Shown here one piece after another: positions 6,801-15,123 of a stretch of DNA of 22,054 bases. This DNA comes from a virus. Location: IMG/VR virus record IMGVR_UViG_3300008120_000361, positions 1 through 22,054 of that record, one strand, 5' to 3'. Below the pieces are notes generated by a model that did not search any database, was not told the origin of the DNA, and was given only the letters and a program-made list of their open reading frames with translations. Numbering within the stretch: position 1 is the stretch's first letter; each line of letters begins with the position of its first letter. The translations under genes and the position numbers were made by a program.

Positions 6801-7101
6801 ACCTCTGTTCAAACCGCCCAAACATCTTGTTCAGGAATGGCCGGAAGTCTTTGAAGATCTTTATATGAATACCATGCCGGTTCACTACCTAGAATCAATT
6901 AGGTTGGAATTTGGCAATGGTAGGATATGGGAGATCAATATTGCTGAACAGCTGTCTAACAGTCACAGCGATATAGTTGCCAATAGATTGGTAGAAACAT
7001 TTGCTGAATACAAAGATGAAATCAAAAAGATAGATTTCAAAGTAAATGTAGATAAATTAAAGGCAGATATAGGACAAGAAACAAAACGAATACTAGATTA
7101 A
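6793..7101 (+). CDS. Small phage protein, unknown function, GTG start
   Basis: A 102-residue protein beginning with GTG at 6793 inside the end of the previous gene. An ATG about 25 codons in would cut off the conserved-looking Pro-rich start (PKPLFKPPKHL), so I prefer GTG. The body is a small alpha/beta domain with ESIRLEFGNGRIWEINI followed by helices and a basic end. The function is unknown. It is the last + strand gene: its stop codon lies within the last codons of the convergent - strand SGNH gene (nine-base overlap), so no space remains for a terminator between the two blocks. Confidence 0.65.
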   Translation: MPKPLFKPPKHLVQEWPEVFEDLYMNTMPVHYLESIRLEFGNGRIWEINIAEQLSNSHSDIVANRLVETFAEYKDEIKKIDFKVNVDKLKADIGQETKRILD

Positions 7102-7908
7102 TTTACTAATTTGTTCTGCGAATTCTTTATGTGTTTGTTCTGTAAAGTGATGATTAGGTAATACATATTCTGGGTTAAGATCAGCCATTTTTAAAACAAT
7201 TGGAATAATTTTTTTGTAAAACTGTAGTTTTTCTTTATATTCAAAATTAAATTTCGTTAATCCATTGTTCCAAATACACGAATCAACAAAATGTATACTA
7301 CATCCGTTAGTTTCAAAAAACAATTTTGCAAGAGACAATACAGAGATAGATTTTACTAATCGATCATAATCTTTCATTTTAAAGAAAAAATTGAAAACAT
7401 CATTTTCCATAAAAGATGGAGATATTTTATTTTCAAAGTGCCCAGAAGTCCAGCTAGCATAATTATATTCATTTTTATAATTAACATCATACATGGGATA
7501 TCCCATTCTATTATAAGAAGTGACCATAATTATAATTGATATATTATTAGCTTTATAATCATTTTTCAAATTACAAAAAGTATCTATTGCTCTGTGAACA
7601 ATTTCTTCATTAGATATTCCAGGTGCTGAACAATTTATTACATCGGTACCAGATAGCAGTTGTTCTAAATGAGCAGGCCATGCCTTTTTCTTACATTCCG
7701 ATTCGTAAAAATTTTTCTTAATTTTATCTTGCCATAACGGTAAAGTTTTTTTTTGTAATTTTTCAATTATTTTTTTACGCTCATCCGTCATTTCTTGGTT
7801 ATTAGGATATAACGTACTGGTATAACCTTCTACAAAAAGATCTCCTGCAAGTTCATCTCCTGCTGTATAACTATCGCCTGCACAAATGATTAATTTAGAC
7901 TTTGTCAT
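7093..7908 (-). CDS. SGNH/GDSL-family hydrolase
   Basis: A 271-residue protein with the best SGNH signature in the window: block I CAGDSYTAG with candidate nucleophile Ser13, block II CSAPGISNEEIV with Gly97, block III TSYNR with Asn133, and a C-terminal block V region PNHHFTEQTHKEFAEQI, where His254 is the likely catalytic base. Such enzymes de-acylate or acylate sugars, lipids or peptides. It is the last gene of the ten-gene - strand operon and starts in a one-base overlap with the upstream stop. Company of glycosyltransferases and radical SAM enzymes suggests it edits or transfers an acyl group on the same product. There is no signal peptide. It is only distantly like the two SGNH-like proteins at 1-1340. 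Confidence 0.75.
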   Translation of the reverse strand: MTKSKLIICAGDSYTAGDELAGDLFVEGYTSTLYPNNQEMTDERKKIIEKLQKKTLPLWQDKIKKNFYESECKKKAWPAHLEQLLSGTDVINCSAPGISNEEIVHRAIDTFCNLKNDYKANNISIIIMVTSYNRMGYPMYDVNYKNEYNYASWTSGHFENKISPSFMENDVFNFFFKMKDYDRLVKSISVLSLAKLFFETNGCSIHFVDSCIWNNGLTKFNFEYKEKLQFYKKIIPIVLKMADLNPEYVLPNHHFTEQTHKEFAEQISKLI

Positions 7909-8729
7909 TATTCAATATGTATATTTGTAATTTTAGATTCTGTTTTTAAAATGTTTTTAATTTTTGTTGGAGATAAATCTGTGGTATTTAATGTTGCCGC
8001 GATGTATCTAGAATTTCCGGCCCTGATATCTCTTTTTTTCCAATTTGTTCTTTGTTTAAACCATTCATAATTGCTATCAAACCAGCTCCAAAATTCTTCT
8101 GAAGGTTCAGATCTAGTGTTTTTACCAAACCATATTACAAAATCTGCAGAATATTGCGTATACTCAACAAATACGTCGTCAGATAAAATATCGTTGCTAC
8201 TCCATATAGCATATGGATCTTTTCCTATATGATGATAGGTTAGAAATATATCGCCAAAATTTCTACTTTTGTCGAACAAAAGATGTTCTCTGTCTTCAAA
8301 TGTTTTACCGTAAGAAGTATTCCATGCAACATGAGTGTTAGGAAATTTTTGTACATGTTGATTCGATATTTCCGATTCTAAGCTGTGTAATGACATATGT
8401 AAAGTATGCAAAACATGGGTTATATCTTGTGCATTTGCAAACCAATCATGTAGGCTGTTTAAATCCTGTAAATTTATAGAGTCTATTGTAGGAAAATTAG
8501 GAATTAAATTTATTTTTTCTTTTAATAAATTTATAGAATCTCTGGTAGACTCATAATAATACTGTTTGGGGTTTGACATAAAATGAAAATTCATTACCTT
8601 GGTGGGTAATTCTTTGGTAATCATTTCTTGTACCAGTTCTGCCCATTTTTGTGCAAGAGGTTGACGTTTTATATTCCATTCTAATTGAATAGAATTATCA
8701 AATTCAATTATTAATTTTTGTTTCATCAT
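7908..8729 (-). CDS. Unknown His-rich protein linked to radical SAM genes
   Basis: A 273-residue protein; the start may be the ATG at 8729 or at 8726. I do not recognise a family. The N-terminal third looks like a small beta domain (KLIIEFDNSIQLEWNI). The middle is a helical stretch with regularly spaced histidines and acids (His94, His105, His108, His111, His115, Glu118), and later a TYHHIGKD segment (His166, His167). That arrangement could bind a metal, but spacing alone does not prove it. The C-terminal part is Trp-rich (FWSWFDSNYEWF). It overlaps the upstream radical SAM gene by up to 26 bases and the SGNH gene by one base, so it is probably made together with them and may be a partner protein. 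Confidence 0.65.
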   Translation of the reverse strand: MMKQKLIIEFDNSIQLEWNIKRQPLAQKWAELVQEMITKELPTKVMNFHFMSNPKQYYYESTRDSINLLKEKINLIPNFPTIDSINLQDLNSLHDWFANAQDITHVLHTLHMSLHSLESEISNQHVQKFPNTHVAWNTSYGKTFEDREHLLFDKSRNFGDIFLTYHHIGKDPYAIWSSNDILSDDVFVEYTQYSADFVIWFGKNTRSEPSEEFWSWFDSNYEWFKQRTNWKKRDIRAGNSRYIAATLNTTDLSPTKIKNILKTESKITNIHIE

Positions 8730-10068
8730 ATATAGTTTTACACAAATTATAAAAATCAGTATATTCGGGAAACACTTCTAAGAGATTAGTTCCTAATCTA
8801 CGATCATTTTCTGTAAAAAACGAATAAAAATCTCGGCGGCCTTGACGAATCTTTTCTTTGCTTACCGGATTCTCTCGCATGTAATCCGTAACTCTTTTAA
8901 ACTTTTCGTATTCAATTCCTGTAAAGTAATCTTGATTATCTTTAATAAATTCAAGATTAGAATCCATGCACTGCAAGAAATCATCTGTTAATATGTTAAT
9001 CATCCAGTGAGGCGGTTCTTTCAAATATGGCATGTCTAAACTGATTGCTTGTTTTCCATATTTCTTTCGCCACTCAATGCATTTCTCTAAGAGAGATCGG
9101 AAATTAGTTACGCATAGTACATTAAATGTAATCATGAAATTAACTGATATTCCTAGCTGTTCGATGGCCTGTGTCATATTTCTTTCCCAGTGATCACACT
9201 GCAACCCCGTACGCATATATTCTGCTTGTGGTCCCCACGAATCTATACTGGTAAACAAACTAAAAGATTTAATCTTTTTTTGAGTTATCAAGCTGTTAAC
9301 TCTAGTATACAAACTATCGACTTTTTCAAATGTTACACCTAAGTTACTGTTAATACTTACTTCTAGGTTAGGTGCCGGTTCATTTTCTAATAGTTTAAAA
9401 AACTGCATAGCTCCTGGATTCATTAGAGGTTCTCCGCCAGTAATTCTTAAAGTATGCAAATCATTTTTTAAACTAGGCCACCATTTCCAAAACGCTTCAA
9501 TATAAGGATTTTCTTCCTTAGGTGCATAGTATGTTCCTGTTTTTAGAAACTCAATACCGTATTGATTATAGGTTAAATCATAATTTCCGTGCTTTTTAAT
9601 TTCTTCCATCCACATCGAACTGGCTTGGGGGCCACAATATCCGCAACGATAATTGCAACCATTACCAAAACTAATTTCGAGATATCTAGGATTGATTGGA
9701 GCGTCCCAAGGAAGTTCTGCTATTTTTTCAATTATAGGTTCGCTAAATGTACTTGAACTATGTAACATTCTGTCACTGATATGATCGCCGTCTAGATCTT
9801 CAATATTCCAACAGTAGTAACATTCCTGAGGACGCTCACCCTCTAACATTTTTTTACGTTGTTCTTTTTTCCACTTGGTATTGTGTAATGCCGACACATC
9901 TACTGCGATTTCATCTAGACCAATGTGATGTGGACGAGGATGATAGCAACTGTGGTTATCTCCCGTATGAAGATAAAGCGTTTGGTGTAACCACTTCATT
10001 GTACAAAAGCTAGGACTCACTGCATTTAATCTATCTCTAACATCTTTTACAAATTGTATTCTATTCAT
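8704..10068 (-). CDS. Radical SAM enzyme with N-terminal Twitch-like domain (copy B)
   Basis: A 454-residue enzyme. Residues 1-100 hold four Cys suited to an auxiliary iron-sulfur cluster: Cys22 (PSFC), Cys41 (SCYHP), Cys83 and Cys86 (CYYCW). This matches the N-terminal Twitch-type radical SAM family that I know from marine phages. The catalytic CX3CX2C follows (Cys138, Cys142, Cys145 in CNYRCGYC), then GGEP at 211-214 for SAM binding. These enzymes use the cluster and SAM to make a 5'-deoxyadenosyl radical; auxiliary clusters are common in peptide-modifying members. The start is supported by AAGGGA just upstream. Overlaps the paralogous gene by eight bases. The substrate is unknown; a peptide or glycopeptide is possible. 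The C-terminal signature NDRRLGTNLLEVFPE is shared with copy A. Confidence 0.83.
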   Translation of the reverse strand: MNRIQFVKDVRDRLNAVSPSFCTMKWLHQTLYLHTGDNHSCYHPRPHHIGLDEIAVDVSALHNTKWKKEQRKKMLEGERPQECYYCWNIEDLDGDHISDRMLHSSSTFSEPIIEKIAELPWDAPINPRYLEISFGNGCNYRCGYCGPQASSMWMEEIKKHGNYDLTYNQYGIEFLKTGTYYAPKEENPYIEAFWKWWPSLKNDLHTLRITGGEPLMNPGAMQFFKLLENEPAPNLEVSINSNLGVTFEKVDSLYTRVNSLITQKKIKSFSLFTSIDSWGPQAEYMRTGLQCDHWERNMTQAIEQLGISVNFMITFNVLCVTNFRSLLEKCIEWRKKYGKQAISLDMPYLKEPPHWMINILTDDFLQCMDSNLEFIKDNQDYFTGIEYEKFKRVTDYMRENPVSKEKIRQGRRDFYSFFTENDRRLGTNLLEVFPEYTDFYNLCKTIYDETKINN

Positions 10069-11476
10069 TTTGTCCCTTGCTTTGAATCCACAGATTATTT
10101 AATTCAGGAAAAGTTTTTTGAAAATCAGTTCCTCTTCTTCGATCGTGTTCTAAAAAATAAAGATAAAAGTTTTTAATAGCTATTTTGTCATCAAACGGAG
10201 TTAGCGTAATCCAATCAATTAACCGTTGTACTTTACTAATTTCGTAATCTTTGAAACCTTTAAATCTATTGCTTTCAGTTTCTTTATTCTGTTGCATGAA
10301 CCAAATAGAGTCTTCAAGCACAGTGATCATGTCTTTGGCCATCCTAGGATCCATCCAATTAGGACTTGATAACTGTGGAATATCAAACCATATTAATTGT
10401 CTATCTACATTGAACTCGTTTCTTAGTGCGTGGATATTTTTTACATACTCTAACCAGCCTGAAAAACTTAAAACATTAAATGTTACAATAAATGTCAAAC
10501 TGTGCTTTTTTCCCTTGATTAAATATTCTCTAATGTTTTTATTAAGAGTTTCAAAGTGTAATCCGTCTCTAATATATTCTGCTTGAGGACCCCAGCTGTC
10601 TAAACTACAGAATAACATGAAATGGTCAATAGCAGAAGAAACACCATCTAATTCATTTATAAACTTATTCCATTGATCTCCGGGCGGACAACAATTACTG
10701 GTTATGCTTAGATGCAAATCTTTTTTAGGATTATTCTTAACATAATCAAACATGTGAAACGTGTTCTTGTCCATTAACGGTTCTCCGCCTGTCATACGGA
10801 ATGTTTGTAATGTTGGATAAATTGTAGGCAACCATTTCCAAAACGCCAGTAAGTAAGGATTATCAGGACTGTTATTTGGCATGGATTTATCTTTCATCCA
10901 CGTCAAATCATTGTGAGTTCTGTCTGTTAATTTATACGGACCATTTCTTTCAATATCTTGTTGCCAAGCTGTACTAAGATGAGGACTACAATAAGTACAT
11001 CTAAAATTACAGGCTTGATTAAAATTGACTTCAACATACCTAGGTTTAGGATTTCCTTGATGCCCAAGTGCTATTGCTTCTCTAATTAATCCTGGACGCC
11101 AGCTATCTAAACTGCGGTAGGGCCTATCACTGAGATTATTTCCGCTATCTTCTATTTCCCAACAAAAATTGCATTCTGAAGGCCTAGTACCTTCTAGCAT
11201 TTTTTTGCGCTGTTCTTTTTTATATTTTGTATTGTGTAATGCACCTACGTCAATTTTGATTTCTTCTATAGGAACGTGGTGGCTTTTTGGATGATAACAA
11301 CTATGAGTTTGACCTGTAGGAATGTGTATGCTTACATTATACCATTTGGCTAGACAAAAACTTGGACTAACTTTGTTTAATTCAGACAACATGTGTTCTG
11401 ATTTGTGCATATAGACAGATTCAAATTTTCCATTTATAATTTTTACTTCGTCGCCTTTGATATTATTATCTGCCAT
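10061..11476 (-). CDS. Radical SAM enzyme with N-terminal Twitch-like domain (copy A)
   Basis: A 471-residue paralogue of the next gene. I start it at the ATG at 11476, because AAGGAT lies about nine bases upstream; an in-frame ATG at 11503 would add nine residues inside the upstream gene. The Twitch-like Cys are Cys41, Cys60, Cys102 and Cys105; the radical SAM Cys are Cys156, Cys160 and Cys163 (CNFRCTYC); GGEP is at 230-233. Against copy B the region around HNTKYKKEQRKKMLEG is nearly identical, while the middle and C-terminal substrate regions differ much more, so the two probably do related but distinct reactions, or act as a pair. It overlaps the glycosyltransferase-like gene upstream by 11 bases. 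Confidence 0.82.
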   Translation of the reverse strand: MADNNIKGDEVKIINGKFESVYMHKSEHMLSELNKVSPSFCLAKWYNVSIHIPTGQTHSCYHPKSHHVPIEEIKIDVGALHNTKYKKEQRKKMLEGTRPSECNFCWEIEDSGNNLSDRPYRSLDSWRPGLIREAIALGHQGNPKPRYVEVNFNQACNFRCTYCSPHLSTAWQQDIERNGPYKLTDRTHNDLTWMKDKSMPNNSPDNPYLLAFWKWLPTIYPTLQTFRMTGGEPLMDKNTFHMFDYVKNNPKKDLHLSITSNCCPPGDQWNKFINELDGVSSAIDHFMLFCSLDSWGPQAEYIRDGLHFETLNKNIREYLIKGKKHSLTFIVTFNVLSFSGWLEYVKNIHALRNEFNVDRQLIWFDIPQLSSPNWMDPRMAKDMITVLEDSIWFMQQNKETESNRFKGFKDYEISKVQRLIDWITLTPFDDKIAIKNFYLYFLEHDRRRGTDFQKTFPELNNLWIQSKGQNE

Positions 11477-12824
11477 TTTCAAATTTATCCTTAAGCCAAT
11501 CAAAATCGTTAATTTTAGCCAATGCCTGTAAATTTCCTATATTGTTTTCTCCGTATTTTTTCCCTTCTATTGCACCGTCTATGGCATACTCACCGTATTT
11601 GTTTTCTATTCCTTCTGTGCACCAAATTTGTAATCTATGATCAGTTTCCTTATCATAATATCTATCAATTACATTGCTAGATAATTTTACGCATTCTCTA
11701 AATGCACTTCTCCACGTAGTAAAAGGATCTGTATTAAACTGTGTGATATTACTAACCGTAGGTATAACTTTAAAGTTGTTACTTATAGAAGTTGTCATGT
11801 CTGGTGTTGTTAGATCCATGTTCAGTGTTAGTTTTTTAGGAAATAGCTTTACACCACCGTACCCATAAGTTAATCCGTTAATAGGATTTTGACTTTTCCA
11901 TACATGTACAGTTTCGTTAAAGTGATTTCTTTCTTGCAGATTGTAATAGGGAATTTGCGGCATTGTAAATTCGAAATTTTCTAATACTTGTGCATCTCCA
12001 TCGACTATCCAAAACATTTCTGATGTAGATTCCTTGGCCGCTTGTAAGTGTGCCTGATGTATTCCTTTTACACCGTGTATTCTTTTAGCAGACGAAACTC
12101 TTGTTAACAATGTTTTATAATTTTCATCTGCATTGGATTCATTATAAGAAATAAAAAATATATCAAATATTCGAGGAATTGACGCAACTATATCTATTTC
12201 TTTTTTTTCTACATAGAATCTATTTTCAAATTCTCGTTGTGTGACCTTGACTGTTCTTGGAAAAATACAGATACCGTCAAAGAACTTTCCGTTTTTAAAT
12301 ACGTGAGGAATATGCTGTTCATACTTAGGAACTTTAAAATCAAATTTAAATTTAGAATTTACAACAACTTCTTTCCAGACAACCCAAAACATATCAGTTG
12401 TTGCAGTTTCTATAGCATTTAAATATTCATCATACGTGTCTATATAAAATATATCATATGGTTTAGGATGCGATGCTACAATATCTATTTCTTTTTTTCC
12501 GTTAACAACAAATCTGTTTTCAAATTCTCGTTGGCTAATATTAGCTGTTTTAGAAATTAAACAAACTCCGTCAAAGAATTCACCGTTTTTAAATACGTGA
12601 ATGTAATCGTTATCCCATTCAGGCACTTTATAAGAAAAATCAAAAGATTCATCAACTAATAAATCTTCCCAAATTATCCAAAAAAACTTGGTAAATGCTT
12701 TTGATTTTATTTGATCAAAAGATGTTACATTATCTATTTTTTGTGATCGTGGATATCTTTTTTTAAAAGTTTGCCATTGGTTGTTGCATACTACAGATTT
12801 GCTTACAAGAAAAATATCATACAT
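11466..12824 (-). CDS. Glycosyltransferase-like protein with tandem degenerate repeats
   Basis: A 452-residue protein made of three related units. Units 1 (about 2-120) and 2 (about 122-218) share the order YDIF, FW(I/V)(I/V)W, a KVP turn, HVFKNG, FFDG and REFENRF. Unit 3 (about 219-452) begins FDIFFISYNES and carries VDGDA, with Asp275 and Asp277 as a DxD-type metal site. Units 1 and 2 have WED and WKE at this point, so they are probably inactive copies used for binding. Unit 3 aligns with the whole of the next-door 300-residue protein, including HGVKG, NGLTYGYGGVKL and a conserved WR-x2-FRE segment. This points to a GT-A-type sugar-transferase fold. The enzyme activity is inferred. No signal peptide or membrane segment. 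Confidence 0.68.
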   Translation of the reverse strand: MYDIFLVSKSVVCNNQWQTFKKRYPRSQKIDNVTSFDQIKSKAFTKFFWIIWEDLLVDESFDFSYKVPEWDNDYIHVFKNGEFFDGVCLISKTANISQREFENRFVVNGKKEIDIVASHPKPYDIFYIDTYDEYLNAIETATTDMFWVVWKEVVVNSKFKFDFKVPKYEQHIPHVFKNGKFFDGICIFPRTVKVTQREFENRFYVEKKEIDIVASIPRIFDIFFISYNESNADENYKTLLTRVSSAKRIHGVKGIHQAHLQAAKESTSEMFWIVDGDAQVLENFEFTMPQIPYYNLQERNHFNETVHVWKSQNPINGLTYGYGGVKLFPKKLTLNMDLTTPDMTTSISNNFKVIPTVSNITQFNTDPFTTWRSAFRECVKLSSNVIDRYYDKETDHRLQIWCTEGIENKYGEYAIDGAIEGKKYGENNIGNLQALAKINDFDWLKDKFENGR

Positions 12825-13719
12825 TTTTTAAATAGGTATTAGATAAATTCATTGTTTCTATATAAAGATCCAACGTATATTTGCTTTGATCAGCATCTAG
12901 CCAAGGCCAATGTAATCCTAATTGCGTACTTATTTTGTCACCTAAAGATTTTATTTCTTCAATTAGACCTTGATTGTTATCATCTTCATAAGGCTTTGCA
13001 TAATCATGATATATATCTTTTAATATTTCAAAATCTCTAACATCAATATAATTCCATTGAGTGCAATTTGCCAACCAAGTGCCGAGTCTAGCACCGTATA
13101 CGGCATATATACCATTTTCTTCATGTGCTCCCACAGTTGACCACATGCGCAGTCTATGTATATTATGCCACCACACACGTTCCTTGATTTCCATAGGAGG
13201 AACTTTTATTCCATCTAGTAAAGTCATTTTCACGCCCTCACGAAATCCTGCTCGCCATGCCTGGAACGGTGATCCTGTAATTACAGTTTCACTATAGCAT
13301 TCTTTAAATTGACGATATCCATCTTCCCAACAAAAATCAACCTGGGCTCGTTCACTGTCGCTGGCTTCGTGAGTTTTCATGTTGAGAATGAAATCTTTCC
13401 GCCAAATTTTTAATCCACCGTTACCATAGAGCAAACCATTTAATCTGTTTCTTCCTAGCCAGCTGTATACCTGAATTTTTGGATCAATGGTATCTATCTC
13501 AACGTTAAAAAATTTAGAATCTACAATGTTGTCAGCATCCACAGTAACCACCCAATCTGTTTCCGACAGTTCTGCGGCCTGTTTATGTGCTGCGTCCGAT
13601 CCTTTTACGCCGTGTACACGTTTGGCCCAAGGCACCTTAGAACATAGATCTGCATAGTGAAGATCTGCATTGGGTTCGTCGTAGCTTAAAAAAACTATGT
13701 CAAGTTCAATTGTTTTCAT
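12817..13719 (-). CDS. GT-A-type glycosyltransferase-like protein
   Basis: A 300-residue protein. It begins with a strand (IVFLSYDEPNAD), followed by HGVKGSDAAHKQAAE and VVTVDADN, where Asp61 and Asp63 form the DxD that in GT-A enzymes holds the metal and nucleotide sugar. A Gly-rich loop (YGNGGLKIW) and WRAGFREGVKM near 160 are shared with the downstream 452-residue protein. The family recalls glycosyltransferase-like proteins of marine phages, but I cannot name donor or acceptor. It starts inside the 196-residue gene upstream (14-base overlap) and overlaps the downstream gene by eight bases, so it is in the single operon. No signal peptide is seen; it should act in the host cytoplasm. Confidence 0.72.
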   Translation of the reverse strand: MKTIELDIVFLSYDEPNADLHYADLCSKVPWAKRVHGVKGSDAAHKQAAELSETDWVVTVDADNIVDSKFFNVEIDTIDPKIQVYSWLGRNRLNGLLYGNGGLKIWRKDFILNMKTHEASDSERAQVDFCWEDGYRQFKECYSETVITGSPFQAWRAGFREGVKMTLLDGIKVPPMEIKERVWWHNIHRLRMWSTVGAHEENGIYAVYGARLGTWLANCTQWNYIDVRDFEILKDIYHDYAKPYEDDNNQGLIEEIKSLGDKISTQLGLHWPWLDADQSKYTLDLYIETMNLSNTYLKNV

Positions 13720-14296
13720 TTATAAAAATATATTTTTTAAAAAGTCGTCTAGAATAAACACTAAATTTTTTTGGGGAATCAATTTTTATTGAAAAATTTT
13801 CTTCAATTAATTTACTGAGTTTTACTGTAAACATGTTATGCAAAACATTTGGATCATTGTAATCTGTAATAAAAAAATTCATTTCAGTTTCTCCGTTCCA
13901 AAAAATGCGTTTTCCTTTTCTATACTTTTCATTTAAAATTATAGAAATAGTACTGTTATTATGTGTTATGTAGATATCTGCATCAGTAGTGTCAGACCAT
14001 TTCGAATCTACCACTCTGTGTAGTACATCGTCAATACTTGTCAATGATTTAATTTCTATAATTTCTAAATTGCCGGATTCTAAATCTACGTGGCAATTAA
14101 AAATAGAAGTTGTTCCGTCATTTATTGATTCTGCAGTCTCTTGATCAATTTCTATCTTATTTTTTATTGTATCTGCAGATGATCCTGGATATATTCCAAG
14201 AACTTTTCCGTTGTCGGGATCATATTTTGCCCAGTATTGTATTTTGGTAGCGTTGGCGATTTTGATCCATTCGTCAAAATCCATTAATTCTTCCAT
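13706..14296 (-). CDS. Conserved-looking phage protein, unknown function
   Basis: A 196-residue protein beginning at the ATG at 14296, supported by AGAGGA six or seven bases upstream; an internal ATG at 14284 lacks this. Near the start is a short motif-rich strand pair, QYWAKYDPDNGKVLGIYPG, followed by IEIDQETAESINDG and FNCHVDLESGNLEI. Such a pattern reads like a small beta-rich domain that I associate with marine phage accessory genes near tail fibres. The C-terminal half is Ile/Asn/Lys-rich with little recognisable motif. No catalytic residues can be proposed. It sits between two pairs of glycosyltransferase-like genes; a fibre-associated or chaperone role is possible, but unproven. Confidence 0.6.
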   Translation of the reverse strand: MEELMDFDEWIKIANATKIQYWAKYDPDNGKVLGIYPGSSADTIKNKIEIDQETAESINDGTTSIFNCHVDLESGNLEIIEIKSLTSIDDVLHRVVDSKWSDTTDADIYITHNNSTISIILNEKYRKGKRIFWNGETEMNFFITDYNDPNVLHNMFTVKLSKLIEENFSIKIDSPKKFSVYSRRLFKKYIFINENN

Positions 14297-15123
14297 GCTA
14301 TTTCCTCTAATATACTAATAACCTCGTCAGTTATTAGTTCTTTATTAACATAATGAATAATGTCTGTCTGTTGATAATTTCCTAATTTTATGTGTCCGTC
14401 GACGTTGAGATAGAATCCTATGTGATCAGTCCACTCATTGGCGGGCCATGGCCAATTTTGCACCATTGGTTTCATATGAACTACTTTGGGGAATTCTAAA
14501 TTATAACTAATTTCATTTTCAATGCCTAACAGTTTAGCACTGAGAGCGAATGCTTCGTCGGTGCCAACAACTTTTGGTTTTCTGTTCGACAGGTAAAGAT
14601 TAGAAAACTCTGTAGGATTTTTTATGATCCACCTACCTAAAGAAAAAAACTCTTCAACTAATTTTGAATCTTGTTTAAAAAAAGTGTAAAAACTATATAA
14701 ATTTGGTAACGAATTATCTGTAAACGCTCTTCTATAAAAATCGTTAGTAATTAGTTCTCCTCGATATGTATATGCGTTAGGAGCAATGTATAGCTCAGAA
14801 TTTTCTATAAAATAATCTATCCAATGACTGTAATCTCTAGTGAACAACATATCCGCATCTAGACAAACTGTATATTCAAAGGGAGATAATTTGTTCATCC
14901 ACGATCTTCCGTCCCAAAACGTTTCTTTATTCCATTCAATTACATGATCAAAAACCCATGGGCTTTTTAAATCTTTAATTTTTTTTGTGTCGTCAATTAT
15001 TAATGCAACATGGCCATATCCATCTCTTTGAGTATTTTTAATGCTGAGAGCCAATGCATACGCTAATTTTAAATAGTCTATATTGTTGTTTGAAGATACT
15101 ATTATTAGATAACCAAAGTTCAT
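14284..15123 (-). CDS. GT-A-type (GT8-like) glycosyltransferase
   Basis: A 279-residue protein with a GT-A pattern: an initial strand, ALALSIKNT helix, a second strand VALIID, then the central YTVCLDADMLF with Asp89 and Asp91 as the DxD metal site. A later AFALSAKLLGI helix, FPKVVHMKP and a Trp-rich WPWPANEW follow, placed like the GT8 C-terminal His that helps hold the metal. GT8 enzymes transfer glucose- or galactose-type sugars with retention of configuration; that detail here is inference. It starts in a four-base overlap with the previous gene and its end overlaps the next start by 13 bases. No signal peptide or membrane segment. Confidence 0.75.
   Translation of the reverse strand: MNFGYLIIVSSNNNIDYLKLAYALALSIKNTQRDGYGHVALIIDDTKKIKDLKSPWVFDHVIEWNKETFWDGRSWMNKLSPFEYTVCLDADMLFTRDYSHWIDYFIENSELYIAPNAYTYRGELITNDFYRRAFTDNSLPNLYSFYTFFKQDSKLVEEFFSLGRWIIKNPTEFSNLYLSNRKPKVVGTDEAFALSAKLLGIENEISYNLEFPKVVHMKPMVQNWPWPANEWTDHIGFYLNVDGHIKLGNYQQTDIIHYVNKELITDEVISILEEIAWKN

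Noticed and set aside
8704-11476. A RiPP precursor peptide gene beside the radical SAM genes
   Set aside because: Genes overlap throughout the operon and leave no room; no short Cys- or Gly-rich leader-core frame with a ribosome site was seen.
11477-11503. Nine-residue N-terminal extension of radical SAM copy A
   Set aside because: The ATG at 11476 has AAGGAT at a good distance, and the extension runs inside the upstream gene.
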